From assembly GCF_900099825.1 (NCBI RefSeq), contig NZ_LT629693.1, positions 6,397,001 to 6,461,000 of the forward strand: a stretch of DNA of 64,000 nt. The letters run 5' to 3'. The position numbers and the translations under genes were made by a program. The notes beneath the pieces were generated by a model. That model was not told where the DNA came from. It did no database searches and saw nothing but the letters and a program-made list of their open reading frames with translations. Within the stretch, counting starts at the first letter, position 1; the number at the start of each line of letters is the position of its first letter. This document shows, in pieces, positions 8,512-16,891 of this stretch. This DNA comes from Bradyrhizobium ottawaense. Its GTDB lineage: Bacteria > Pseudomonadota > Alphaproteobacteria > Rhizobiales > Xanthobacteraceae.

Positions 8512-8832
8512 AAGGGCATCTCAACCGCGAGGTACGCCAGACGCGAGTCGACATTTTGATCCGAGAATCGAAAGTAACCGAAATCGTTCTGCACGAGGAA
8601 AACCGCAAGCCGGAGGGCAATCTTCGATTTCGTGCTGGGATCACGGTGCTCGCCCGGAGGCGCATCACGATGCCGTCTCGAACCGGAAGGCAACGCAAAG
8701 CGCCTGATGGAGCGCGTCATCTGAACGGCGATGACGCGTGTCCGCGTCCGGCGCTCGCCGGGCCTTCGGCCCGGCTCGCAAAGGGACAGAGCTCGACATT
8801 TCCCTATATCGGATCTCGAACCGCGCCCGCAC
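8512..8832. other. Gap between hipA and the convergent regulator
   Basis: No gene is supported. The stretch contains a hairpin GCCGGGCCTTCGGCCCGGC near 8757-8776 without a clear T-run, which may terminate transcription from either side. Confidence 0.4.
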
Positions 8833-9087
8833 TTAGCTGACGGTCGTACCCCGTGTTTTTCTCTTTCCGCTGAACGCCGTTGGACGGGTAAGAAGGTCGG
8901 CTGCTTCAACGCCTAAGGCCCGTGCCAGGCGATCGACCACATCAATTCCGGCCGCATAAACACTTCGCTCGAGGGCACTGATATAGGTCCGGTCAATCTC
9001 CGCGCGATGGGCCAACTCTTCCTGCGACAAGCCGCGGGCTCTCCTGAGCTTTCTCAAATTGATGGCCAGTATCTCGCGTATGTCCAT
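8833..9087 (-). CDS. QseC-like XRE repressor
   Basis: 84 residues with an XRE helix-turn-helix: LRRARGLSQEELAHRAEIDR then TYISALERSVYAAGIDVVDR. It is divergent from a DUF2285 gene, the same arrangement as qseC-qseM in Mesorhizobium ICEMlSymR7A. There the repressor sets a bistable switch on the antiactivator gene. The small basic C-terminus (SGKRKTRGTT) is unremarkable. The QseC identification rests on context and size; the sequence alone shows only an XRE protein. Confidence 0.65.
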   Translation of the reverse strand: MDIREILAINLRKLRRARGLSQEELAHRAEIDRTYISALERSVYAAGIDVVDRLARALGVEAADLLTRPTAFSGKRKTRGTTVS

Positions 9088-9242
9088 ACACGAGAAGCCA
9101 CATTCTTGAAGAGTATTTCACCACGGAGTATTCTCTACAAACGTAAAGCGGCGAATGTTGCGCACCAAAGTTTTAACCTTTCGACCCTTCCAGCGACCGC
9201 GGCGCCGATCTAGAAGTTGGCAGAACTAAGGCGTAGAGACTT
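9088..9242. promoter_or_regulatory. Divergent control region between qseC-like and qseM-like genes
   Basis: This 155-base AT-rich spacer separates the two divergent starts. GAGTATT occurs twice in direct orientation (9111-9117 and 9126-9132), 15 bases apart, which is about 1.5 helical turns. These are candidate operator half-sites for the XRE protein. Confidence 0.4.
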
Positions 9243-9515
9243 ATGAAGAAGCCACCACTCGACCCGGACGTCGCAGATGTAGCGCCGACCGATTCGGCGC
9301 TAACGCCCTATGACGGACAGCACGTCATAACGTATGCGCGCCTCTTGGCAGCCGAGAGCGAGGGGGCCGACTGGCGAGAAGTTACACGAATAGTGTTACA
9401 TATCGATCCAGAGCGAGAACCCGACCGCGCGCACAATGCATACCTGACTCATCTTGCGCGGGCTAAGTGGGTTACAGAGCGGGGACGCCTCTTGCACGGT
9501 GCCGGCTCGAATTAG
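9243..9515 (+). CDS. DUF2285 protein, QseM-like antiactivator
   Basis: 90 residues that are nearly all DUF2285 domain: LDPDVADVAPTDSALTPYDG, then ADWREVTRIVLHIDPEREPD and HLARAKWVTERGRLL. In ICEMlSymR7A the stand-alone DUF2285 protein QseM blocks both TraR and FseA and so holds transfer off in most cells. Its position (divergent from an XRE gene, before a split DUF2285 activator) supports the same role. The last residues diverge from the usual ending, which could slightly shorten the domain. Confidence 0.7.
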   Translation: MKKPPLDPDVADVAPTDSALTPYDGQHVITYARLLAAESEGADWREVTRIVLHIDPEREPDRAHNAYLTHLARAKWVTERGRLLHGAGSN

Positions 9516-9583
9516 AAGAAATCTACCGACCCTATATCCATCGTCAGCACAATTTTCTCCGGCTGATTGGTGGTCATCCCGGA

Positions 9584-9597
9584 GCACCACGTGGTGC
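9584..9597. promoter_or_regulatory. 14-bp palindrome before the fseA-like gene
   Basis: GCACCACGTGGTGC is a perfect palindrome, 82 bases before the fseA-like start. It could be an activator site (for example for TraR), but it does not match the lux-box-like site before traI. Confidence 0.35.
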
Positions 9598-9679
9598 CAA
9601 AATAGGGGCTTCCTACAACCCAATCGATCAGAATTATTGCGCCGCAATCCTCGTTAGCTTTGTGAATGGGGCGGAAGCA

Positions 9680-9874
9680 ATGCCTGAGTTCGACTGGCGC
9701 TCGCCGGAATCCTACAAGAGCCTGCAAAATGCTGACATCACCGACATCGCCTGGGAATGCCTGCGTCGCAATGCGGATTACCGACGCGACTACGAAGCGA
9801 TGATCGCCAACAGTCCCGATGGCGAGGCAACCCCGGAATTCCGGAGGAGGTGGGGCATCTGCTTTCGCTCATGA
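9680..9874 (+). CDS. FseA-like activator, N-terminal frame (DUF6499)
   Basis: 64 codons from ATG 9680 (site GGGCGGAAG upstream) to TGA 9872-9874. The sequence FDWRSPESYKSLQ-like start and CLRRNADYRRDYEAM is the DUF6499 module that in related proteins is continuous with a DUF2285 region. Here the continuation lies in the +1 frame. At 9863-9869 the reading is TTT CGC TCA TGA; if the ribosome slips +1 on TTT-C, the protein reads WGICF then AHDPQES. In ICEMlSymR7A, msi172 and msi171 are joined by a programmed +1 frameshift to make FseA, activator of the excisionase gene. A plain frameshift mutation is the alternative. Confidence 0.7.
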   Translation: MPEFDWRSPESYKSLQNADITDIAWECLRRNADYRRDYEAMIANSPDGEATPEFRRRWGICFRS

Positions 9875-10451
9875 TCCGCAAGAGTCCTGTGGCAAGCAAG
9901 TTATCTTTTGGGCGCCAGAGGTTCTGCCGACTGTCGTTCCAGTTGCAGCAACCACGGCGCGCCTTAAGGACGACACGCCCCAGCCGCTGCTCGATCTTGC
10001 GGCCGGCCAGGTGCGGCGCGCCTCCGATGGATGGCACGCCATCCTTCGTGTTGGCACGTTTGAGCATCGTGTCTGGCTAAAAGAGCCGCCCGCTATCGGT
10101 ACCAATTATGTGGCAGAGTTGCCGTTTGACGGCGATTTCGACGCACGCGCTTATGCTGCCCGAAGGCTGTGGCGCGCAATCAACGGGCGCACACTGGGGC
10201 CCGCTTTTCACGAGCTATCCAAACAGCGGCGCGAGCGGCTGAGCGCTGCTATTCGCGCGCTCGATGCTCGCAATTCTGGCGGCATTTACCGCTCAATTGC
10301 GGAGGCGCTGTTTAGCAAGAAGCACATCCCGGATCGTGCCTGGAAAACACACGACCTGCGCAATCGAACCATCCGTCTCGTGCAAAGTGGCCTCGCATTG
10401 ATGCGCGGCGGCTATCGCGACCTTCTGCGGCCCAAGCGCAGAGGCAAGTAG
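9819..10451 (+). CDS. FseA-like activator, C-terminal frame (DUF2285)
   Basis: This frame carries the DUF2285 part: GWHAILRVGTFEHRVWLKEP, then FDARAYAARRLWRAINGR and ALFSKKHIPDRAWKTHDLRN near the end. It has an in-frame ATG at 9819, but the biologically sensible join is at 9867 after TTT-C, giving a fused protein of about 257 residues with the frame at 9680. The domain is paralogous to the stand-alone DUF2285 gene at 9243, as expected for an activator and its dual-target antiactivator. It is followed by the rdfS-like gene it would activate. Confidence 0.7.
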   Translation: MARQPRNSGGGGASAFAHDPQESCGKQVIFWAPEVLPTVVPVAATTARLKDDTPQPLLDLAAGQVRRASDGWHAILRVGTFEHRVWLKEPPAIGTNYVAELPFDGDFDARAYAARRLWRAINGRTLGPAFHELSKQRRERLSAAIRALDARNSGGIYRSIAEALFSKKHIPDRAWKTHDLRNRTIRLVQSGLALMRGGYRDLLRPKRRGK

Positions 10452-10580
10452 TGCCTCTTCGGGGGTATCGAAAATCAACCCCTTGATCATCGGCATCCCC
10501 TGCGCGGGCCCGCTCCTCCATGATGACCGCACACCCGCCGGCGCCACCGCTGGTACGCGTCGTCATCAAAGAGCTCTCAA

Positions 10581-10862
10581 ATGCCCGATCCAATGGCCGG
10601 CCTACCGCCGCGATTCCTGCGTACGCCAGAGGCTGCGCGATATCTGGGCCTTTCCGGCCGCACCCTTGAAAAGCACCGTACGTACGGCACAGGACCGATC
10701 TATCGGAAGATCGGCGGTCGCGTCGTCTACGGGCTGGACGATCTGAAGGCCTGGGCTGATCTTGGTGCCAAGAAATCGACATCGGATCCGGGCAAGGGCA
10801 CGGTACTGCCTGCCAAGAAACATCCGACCCTACGCCCGTATGCGGGCCAAGAACGCCGCTAA
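10581..10862 (+). CDS. rdfS: RdfS-like excisionase (HTH_17 recombination directionality factor)
   Basis: 93 residues with a winged-helix/MerR-like HTH at about 9-60: RFLRTPEAARYLGLSGRTLE followed by YGTGPIYRKIGGRVVYGLDD. The C-terminal tail is basic. Small proteins of this type bend attachment-site DNA and turn the integrase toward excision. It is the first gene before the traF-rlxS transfer genes, as in ICEMlSymR7A, where rdfS is switched on by FseA. No integrase is nearby, so excision would need one encoded outside the window. Confidence 0.75.
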   Translation: MPDPMAGLPPRFLRTPEAARYLGLSGRTLEKHRTYGTGPIYRKIGGRVVYGLDDLKAWADLGAKKSTSDPGKGTVLPAKKHPTLRPYAGQERR

Positions 10863-10883
10863 TTGCCAAGAGGAACAAAGGCG

Positions 10884-10991
10884 ATGCGGCGCAAATGCCT
10901 GTCCGAGCCCGATCAGCTTGAGCTCTTTCGTGCGTTACCCGCGCTCCAGCTAAGCAACGAGCAGTCTTCCAAAGCTCGGAGCACACCATGA
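10884..10991 (+). pseudogene. repA: repA remnant (first ~35 codons)
   Basis: An ATG frame of 35 codons contains EPDQLELFRALP, which I recognise from the N-terminus of ICE/plasmid replication initiator protein A (RepA). After ALQL the similarity stops and the frame ends at a TGA overlapping the DUF2840 start (ATGA). In related elements repA (about 290 residues) and parA sit between the excisionase and DUF2840, and here both are missing. The simplest reading is an internal deletion that fused the repA start to the DUF2840 start. It may still act as a short translated leader. Confidence 0.5.
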
Positions 10992-11452
10992 CCGATGTCA
11001 CGGAAGTCGAACTCCTTTGGCTCGAGAATCGCATCGAGAACCGCATTCGGTTCGGACGTGCCGTCGAGGAAAAGATCCTCGACCCTCGCCGACGGCTCCT
11101 GTCATTTGCGCCAGGTAGCATCTTTGCTTTCGTTCGCTGGACGTCGAGCGACTTCGGAACGGCGATCTCGCGGATCGACATCTTACGGGCGGTCGCACCG
11201 GGACAGCGGTGCTCGACGGTGCCGTATGTGAAGCCGGGTGGTGAGATTCTTCTGCGTTTGCCTGGCTGGCCCAAGGTCGAACGGGTGCTTCAGCTGATCG
11301 ATGCGGTCGAAGCGCTCGGCGTCGATCCGGCGGACGCTGCGCCCGACTATTGGCATCACGTTCATAACCGCCTGTCTGTCAACGAGAACCCGCGTCCTTA
11401 CACGAAAGCGCGACACCAGGCGTGGCTTCACCGGCAGAGGATCATGCGATGA
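10988..11452 (+). CDS. DUF2840 domain protein
   Basis: 154 residues covering a full DUF2840 domain: TEVELLWLENRIENRIRFGR at the start, GSIFAFVRWTSSDFGTAISR in the middle and VERVLQLIDAVEALGVDPAD near the end. The function is unknown; the gene is a fixed member of the rhizobial rdfS-traF-rlxS block. It overlaps the repA remnant (ATGA) and traF (ATGA), so it is translated as part of one operon. Confidence 0.8.
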   Translation: MTDVTEVELLWLENRIENRIRFGRAVEEKILDPRRRLLSFAPGSIFAFVRWTSSDFGTAISRIDILRAVAPGQRCSTVPYVKPGGEILLRLPGWPKVERVLQLIDAVEALGVDPADAAPDYWHHVHNRLSVNENPRPYTKARHQAWLHRQRIMR

Positions 11453-11961
11453 AAAACTGCTTGAAGACGTGGACCGCGATGCTTGCCGGCGCGGCCGCCC
11501 TCTTCGCGCCGACCGTTCTGGAGACGACACCGCTCTACGTCTGGAATGCGTCCGACAGTGTACCGATCGGCCTCTATCGCTTGCGCTCCGCCGACAACCT
11601 GTTTGTCACCGAGCTGGTTGCGGTTCAGCCCCCAGAACCGCTTGCGATCTTCCTCGACCTGAACGGCTATCTGCCGGCCGGCGTGCCGTTGCTCAAACGC
11701 GTGCTGGCGCTTCCGGGGCAGACCGTCTGCAGAAGCGGGCTCACCGTTTCCGTCGACGCGATTGAAATGGGCGAAGCTCGAGATCGCGATGGCCGCGGCC
11801 GGCCGCTCCCCAAATGGCAGGGCTGCCGCGTCGTCGGCGAGGGCGAGTTCTTTGTCATGAACTGGCAGTCCGTCAACTCGCTGGATGGCCGCTATTTCGG
11901 GTTCTTGCCGACATCAGCCGTGATTGGCCGAGCGTTCCCTGTGTGGACCTGGGAGGACTGA
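11449..11961 (+). CDS. traF: TraF, S26 signal-peptidase-like pilin protease
   Basis: 170 residues from ATG 11449 with an N-terminal membrane segment (LKTWTAMLAGAAALFAPTVL). The S26 peptidase signature is SVPIGLYRL with the serine near residue 38, and LLKRVLALPGQTVCRSG with the catalytic lysine. The C-terminal GRYFGFLPTSAVIGRAFPVW is the family's terminal box. TraF peptidases mature and cyclise the pilin TrbC in IncP-type systems. Its ATGA overlap with DUF2840 shows coupling. Confidence 0.85.
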   Translation: MKNCLKTWTAMLAGAAALFAPTVLETTPLYVWNASDSVPIGLYRLRSADNLFVTELVAVQPPEPLAIFLDLNGYLPAGVPLLKRVLALPGQTVCRSGLTVSVDAIEMGEARDRDGRGRPLPKWQGCRVVGEGEFFVMNWQSVNSLDGRYFGFLPTSAVIGRAFPVWTWED

Positions 11962-11963
11962 TC

Positions 11964-12857
11964 GTGCGCGTGTTGGGAATTAGATCTGCCATTCCTCTGT
12001 TCGACCGAGTGCGGCACCATTTCTTCATCTCGACCAACAACCGCGCAGCCGTCGCGCGCAGCGGCGATCCAGGGCGGCCGAAAGGCCGGCGCGAAGCGGC
12101 TTTACCCTGGACGGGCGCGAGCACGACGGCATGCTTGCGGTCGTTCGGGAGGAGCGTTCGCGTCGTCGTACCGTTGTTCTTTCTCCTGACTGTGTGCGAC
12201 TTTTCTGCTGCAGGGGAGACACGAGCCGCAACGCATACAGCGAGTTCCCGAACTAGCGATCCCCTCGCGGGTTTCATTGACGATGCCTCGCGTCGCTTCG
12301 GCGTACCCGTGCAATGGATACGCTCGGTCTTAGGCGCGGAAAGCGCGGGAGATGTTCGCGCCAGGTCCCCGAAAGGCGCCTTGGGGCTGATGCAAATCAT
12401 GCCGAATACCTGGACGGACTTGCGCCTGCGGTACGGCCTCGGCAACGATCCTTACGATGCCCGGGACAACATTCTTGCAGGTACTGCGTACCTTCGTGAA
12501 CTGCACGACCAGTACGGTTCGCCGGGCTTCCTTGCAGCCTACAACGCGGGACCTGCTCGCTACGAAGAACATCTTGCTGGTCGTCCATTGCCAGCCGAGA
12601 CCCAAGCCTATTTGGACAAGCTTACGTCAGTGGTCGGCAGCGATATTGCCGTTTCCAGCGCAGTCGCGAGTCTGCGGCCATCGGCAGCGGCGCTCTTCGT
12701 TGTGCGGTCCGATAACTCAAATACCTTTGTCTGGGTGCAGCCTATTCGCCTACCGAACCGAACTCCGACGGCCGACTCCGCTCGCGATATCTCGGCCATC
12801 GTGCCTCAAGCCACTGGGCTCTTCGTCGCGAGATCTGATGTGGGAGGTTTGCGATGA
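11964..12857 (+). CDS. Lytic transglycosylase (transfer-associated)
   Basis: About 297 residues from GTG 11964, three bases after the traF stop. A hydrophobic segment (VVVPLFFLLTVCDFSAAG, about 70-88) should export the protein. The SLT/transglycosylase domain follows: IRSVLGAESAGDVRARSPKG with the catalytic Glu, GLMQIMPNTW, and ILAGTAYLRELHD-GFLAAYNAGP. It would open peptidoglycan for the mating channel (VirB1-like role). The region before the membrane segment is long and rich in Arg/Gly, so the true start could lie further in. Confidence 0.8.
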   Translation: MRVLGIRSAIPLFDRVRHHFFISTNNRAAVARSGDPGRPKGRREAALPWTGASTTACLRSFGRSVRVVVPLFFLLTVCDFSAAGETRAATHTASSRTSDPLAGFIDDASRRFGVPVQWIRSVLGAESAGDVRARSPKGALGLMQIMPNTWTDLRLRYGLGNDPYDARDNILAGTAYLRELHDQYGSPGFLAAYNAGPARYEEHLAGRPLPAETQAYLDKLTSVVGSDIAVSSAVASLRPSAAALFVVRSDNSNTFVWVQPIRLPNRTPTADSARDISAIVPQATGLFVARSDVGGLR

Positions 12858-13111
12858 CCGAATGTGCAAGCTCGTATGCATTAGCGTGCCCTGGGGAAGA
12901 ATGGGCGGATACGCGAGGGCAGTGGGGAAACACGACAGTAGGGCGGCGAGATAAAAGGGGCTCGCCGGTCGAACCGCAAGTCATTGGCATGGCTTGGGCT
13001 CTGGCGTGCCGGTCGGTCGGGGCGGGTGCCGCGCCATGTATTTTGAGCGATGCAATCAAGGACATTTTCGGCACTGTAGGTGCTCTCGCGCCTCTTGAGG
13101 CCCGGTCATGA
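12854..13111 (+). CDS. Small hypothetical frame upstream of the relaxase
   Basis: 85 codons with ATGA overlaps to both the transglycosylase and the relaxase. I recognise no domain. The amino-acid composition is ordinary, with an ACPGEEWADTRG start. Overlap on both sides favours a real gene, but the same DNA is where an origin of transfer would be expected, so the frame could simply be open by chance. Confidence 0.4.
   Translation: MTECASSYALACPGEEWADTRGQWGNTTVGRRDKRGSPVEPQVIGMAWALACRSVGAGAAPCILSDAIKDIFGTVGALAPLEARS
12944..12967. other. oriT: Candidate origin-of-transfer hairpin
   Basis: CGGCGAG (12944-12950) and CTCGCCG (12961-12967) form a perfect 7-bp stem with the loop ATAAAAGGGG. It lies 140 bases before the relaxase start, where oriT of this class of element (upstream of rlxS) would be expected. 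Position and hairpin are the only support. Confidence 0.3.
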
Positions 13112-14856
13112 CGGTGGGCGACAGCGATCTGCGTATTCGACCCGGGCGCATTCGCAACACCCGCGCGCCGAAACCGATGAGCTTCATCAACCAGGTGCTG
13201 CGTGCCGCGAAGAAAGCTGGACATACCTCGGGTCAAGCTGCGGCTGGCAAGCGTTCCGCGGTCTACGGGCGCTCGACGTTCGGCCGTGGCCGGCTCGCCT
13301 TTGGCCGCAGCCGGTTGTTCAGCACCATACGGCGCGTGGTGGTTAAGGCGCGCGTGGTTCGTCATAAAGGGCGAGCTTTCCGTTCAGCACCATTGACGGC
13401 TCATCTTTCATACCTGAAGCGCGATGGCGTGACCCGGAGCGGCGAGCGGGCCGAGATGTTCGATGCCGACGGTGCGGCTTTCGCGGAACGGTGCCAGGAC
13501 GACCGGCATCATTTCCGGTTCATCGTCTCGCCCGAGGATGCCGCCGAGATGACCGACCTCAGGGCTTTCACCCGCGACCTGGCCAGGCAGATGGAGATCG
13601 ACCTCGGCACGCGGCTCGATTGGGTAGCTGTCGATCACTGGAACACGGACAACCCTCACGTCCATCTTCTCGTTCGGGGAATCGATGAGGAAGGGGCCGA
13701 TCTCGTGATCTCCCGCGACTACATCAGCCGGGGCCTGCGCTCCCGCGCTGAGGACCTGGCCGCCATCGAACTGGGTCCCAAACCAGAGCATGAGATCCGC
13801 AATTCGTTGGAAAGGGAAGTCACGGCAGAGCGATGGACGCGGCTCGATCAAGAGATCCGGCTGGCAGCTGATGAAACCGGCTATATCGATCTTCGCCCCG
13901 ATCATTCGGGCAGTTCGGATCCCGAGACCCGGCGCCTGATGGTTGGTCGGCTCCAGCACCTGGAGAAGATGGGCCTTGCCGCACCAGCTGCGCCAGGGGA
14001 GTGGATGGTCGGGCTAGAGACTGAGCGTAATCTCCGCGACCTCGGCATGCGCGGCGAAATCATCATGACCATGCGCCGCGCCTTCACGGAGCGCGGGGAA
14101 GCGCGCGGCGTTTCCGACTACGTCATCGAAGGTGGACCGCCGACATCCCGGATCGTCGGACGCTTGATTGATCGGGGACTGCATGACGAACTGACTGGCG
14201 AGGCCTACGCCGTGATCGACGGAACAGATGGACGCGCGCACCACGTCCGCTTCCGGGGGATCGAGGCCTTCGAACATGTACCGCAGGCCGGCGGGATCGT
14301 CGAAGTGCGACCCTTCGATCAAGCCGGTGAGCCGAGCCCCACCGTGATGCTTGCGACCCGTTCCGATCTCGATCTCAGTGCGCAGGTCACCGCGAGAGGT
14401 GCGACCTGGCTCGACCACCGCCTGGTCGAGCGGGACCCTATGCCACTCGCCATGGGGGGATTCGGTCGCGAGACCCGCGACGCCATGGAAGCCCGGACCG
14501 AGCATCTGATCCAGGAAGGTCTGGCGCGGCGGCAGGGCCAACGCATTATTCTGCAACGCGACCTCCTGAACACGCTGCGCCGACGCGAACTGGACGAGGT
14601 GGCAGCAAGAGTCTCGGCCGACACCGGTCTGCCTCACGTGAAGGCCGCTTCCGGCGAGCACGTGGCAGGCACGTATCGCCAGCGGCTGACGCTGGCGTCG
14701 GGGCGTTTCGCCATGATCGATGGCGGACTTGGCTTCCAGCTCGCGCCCTGGTCTCCCGAGCTCGAAAAGAAGCTTGGCCAGCACGTCACCGGCGTCGTGA
14801 AGGACGGCGGCGGCATTGAATGGGGTTTTGGTCGCAAGCGCGACCTAGGCCTCTAG
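13108..14856 (+). CDS. rlxS: RlxS-type conjugative relaxase
   Basis: 582 residues. An arginine-rich start (1-90) precedes the relaxase domain. LTAHLSYLKRDGVTRSGE (about 95-112) leads to HHFRFIVSPEDA and the metal-binding motif NTDNPHVHLLVRG (about 177-189), which gives the paired histidines of motif III. The C-terminal half is the DUF3363-like region of rhizobial relaxases. The enzyme would nick oriT and stay attached to the transferred strand. It overlaps the preceding frame by four bases and is followed at once by the coupling protein traG. Confidence 0.85.
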   Translation: MTVGDSDLRIRPGRIRNTRAPKPMSFINQVLRAAKKAGHTSGQAAAGKRSAVYGRSTFGRGRLAFGRSRLFSTIRRVVVKARVVRHKGRAFRSAPLTAHLSYLKRDGVTRSGERAEMFDADGAAFAERCQDDRHHFRFIVSPEDAAEMTDLRAFTRDLARQMEIDLGTRLDWVAVDHWNTDNPHVHLLVRGIDEEGADLVISRDYISRGLRSRAEDLAAIELGPKPEHEIRNSLEREVTAERWTRLDQEIRLAADETGYIDLRPDHSGSSDPETRRLMVGRLQHLEKMGLAAPAAPGEWMVGLETERNLRDLGMRGEIIMTMRRAFTERGEARGVSDYVIEGGPPTSRIVGRLIDRGLHDELTGEAYAVIDGTDGRAHHVRFRGIEAFEHVPQAGGIVEVRPFDQAGEPSPTVMLATRSDLDLSAQVTARGATWLDHRLVERDPMPLAMGGFGRETRDAMEARTEHLIQEGLARRQGQRIILQRDLLNTLRRRELDEVAARVSADTGLPHVKAASGEHVAGTYRQRLTLASGRFAMIDGGLGFQLAPWSPELEKKLGQHVTGVVKDGGGIEWGFGRKRDLGL

Positions 14857-14896
14857 CTTGAACTCGCCAAATTCAATTGCACGAAGGACGTTTGGG

Positions 14897-16885
14897 ATGT
14901 CCGGAACCAAAATCCTCTGGGGACAGGTGATCGTTGTCGGCCTGATCGTTTTGCTCGCCATCTGGGGAGCGACCGAGTGGACGGCCTGGCGGCTCGCCTA
15001 CCAGCCGGAGCTCGGACGCCCTTGGTTTGAATTGTCGGGCTGGAAGGTCTATTACCCGCCAATCTTCTTCTGGTGGTGGTTCGTCTACGACGCCTATGCG
15101 CCGCAGGTCTTTGTCGAGGGCGCCTTCATTGCTGCGTCGGGGACCTTCGTTTCAATTGCGGTGGCGATCGGCATGTCGGTCTGGCGGGCGCGCGAGGCCA
15201 AGAATGTCGAGACCTATGGCTCGGCGCGCTGGGCCGATGAACGGGAGGTTCAAGCGGCCGGACTTCTCGGTCTGGATGGCGTGGTGCTGGGCAAGCTTGA
15301 CCGCAACTACCTTCGACATGACGGACCGGAGCACGTGTTGTGTTTCGCGCCCACCCGGTCCGGCAAGGGTGTCGGCCTCGTCGTCCCCTCGCTTCTCGCG
15401 TGGCCTGGTTCGGCCATCGTTCACGACATCAAGGGTGAGAACTGGCAACTGACAGCCGGCTTCCGTTCACGGCATGGCCGCGTCCTCTTGTTCGACCCAA
15501 CCAACCCAAAGTCGTCGGCCTACAATCCGCTGCTCGAGGTCCGGCGCGGGGAGTGGGAGGTGCGTGACGTCCAGAATGTCGCCGACGTCCTAGTCGACCC
15601 CGAAGGTTCCCTCGATAGGCGGAACCATTGGGAAAAGACCAGTCATTCGCTCTTGGTCGGCGCCATCCTCCACGTCCTCTATGCGGAGGCGGACAAGACC
15701 TTGGCCGGCGTCGCCGCCTTCCTGTCCGATCCGAAGCGGCCGATTGAGGTGACGTTGAAGGCGATGATGACTACATCGCACCTCGGCGAGTGGGGCGCCC
15801 ATCCCGTCGTAGCCTCAACGGCGCGTGAACTTCTCAACAAATCCGAGAATGAACGCTCTGGCGTCCTATCCACCGCTATGTCGTTTCTCGGCCTTTACCG
15901 CGATCCCGTAGTGGCCCGGGTGACGCGCCATTGCGACTGGCGGATCGCAGACCTGACCGCCGATGTCAGACCGACGACACTGTATCTCGTGGTGCCACCT
16001 TCCGACATCTCACGGACCAAACCGTTGATCCGTCTTGTACTGAACCAGATCGGCCGGCGCTTGACCGAGGATTTGCACGCGAGCGACCGTCGTCACCGTG
16101 TCCTGATGATGCTCGACGAGTTCCCGGCGCTGGGGCGTCTCGATTTCTTCGAGTCAGCGCTCGCGTTCATGGCGGGTTATGGGATCAAGGGCTTCCTGAT
16201 CGCGCAGTCCCTCAATCAGATCGAGAAGGCCTATGGGCCCAACAATGCAATTCTCGATAATTGCCACGTTCGCGTCAGCTTTGCGACCAATGACGAGCGG
16301 ACCGCCAAGCGGGTGTCCGACGCGCTCGGTACGGCGACCGAGATGCGAGCGATGAAGAACTATGCCGGGCACAGGTTGAACCCCTGGCTCGGGCACCTGA
16401 TGGTCTCGCGGCAGGAAACCGCGAGGCCGCTGCTTACCCCAGGTGAGGTCATGCAGCTTCCGCCCGGAGAGGAAATCGTCATGGTGGCGGGCACGCCGCC
16501 GATCCGAGCGAAGAAGGTTCGCTACTACGAGGATCGGCGGTTTAGCGAGCGGGTCTTGCCGCCGCCCGATCCTGCGGCCTCCGGCCGGTCATCGCGTACC
16601 GATGGATGGTCTACTCTTGGAACGCTCATGCCGGCGGCGCTTCCAACCGACCGAGCGGAGCAAGCAGGAGAAGACACGGCCAACAGCGGTCTTCGCCGTG
16701 AGCCCGAACTCCCCGATCATCTCGCCATCGTCAAGGAGGCGATCGAGCCGACGCCTACAGAAGAATTTGCGGTCGTTCTTGACGACGATGAGGACGCGGT
16801 CCGCCAGTCTCGATTTCTTCGTCAGCAAATGCGCGGCGTCGCCAGTCAGGCCGCCATGGACCCGAATGACGGTATGGAACTGTGA
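14897..16885 (+). CDS. traG: TraG/VirD4-type coupling protein
   Basis: 662 residues from ATG 14897 (MSGTKILWGQ, the usual start for this family). Two N-terminal membrane segments (about 9-30 and 78-100) anchor an ATPase. Walker A is APTRSGKGVGLVV (about 148-160), and Walker B is LMMLDEFPALGRLDFFE. FLIAQSLNQIEKAYG is the conserved TraG motif. The protein docks the relaxosome at the type IV channel. A TTG at 14858 would add 13 residues, but I see no reason to prefer it. Seven bases separate its stop from the copG start. Confidence 0.9.
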   Translation: MSGTKILWGQVIVVGLIVLLAIWGATEWTAWRLAYQPELGRPWFELSGWKVYYPPIFFWWWFVYDAYAPQVFVEGAFIAASGTFVSIAVAIGMSVWRAREAKNVETYGSARWADEREVQAAGLLGLDGVVLGKLDRNYLRHDGPEHVLCFAPTRSGKGVGLVVPSLLAWPGSAIVHDIKGENWQLTAGFRSRHGRVLLFDPTNPKSSAYNPLLEVRRGEWEVRDVQNVADVLVDPEGSLDRRNHWEKTSHSLLVGAILHVLYAEADKTLAGVAAFLSDPKRPIEVTLKAMMTTSHLGEWGAHPVVASTARELLNKSENERSGVLSTAMSFLGLYRDPVVARVTRHCDWRIADLTADVRPTTLYLVVPPSDISRTKPLIRLVLNQIGRRLTEDLHASDRRHRVLMMLDEFPALGRLDFFESALAFMAGYGIKGFLIAQSLNQIEKAYGPNNAILDNCHVRVSFATNDERTAKRVSDALGTATEMRAMKNYAGHRLNPWLGHLMVSRQETARPLLTPGEVMQLPPGEEIVMVAGTPPIRAKKVRYYEDRRFSERVLPPPDPAASGRSSRTDGWSTLGTLMPAALPTDRAEQAGEDTANSGLRREPELPDHLAIVKEAIEPTPTEEFAVVLDDDEDAVRQSRFLRQQMRGVASQAAMDPNDGMEL

Positions 16886-16891
16886 GGCAAC

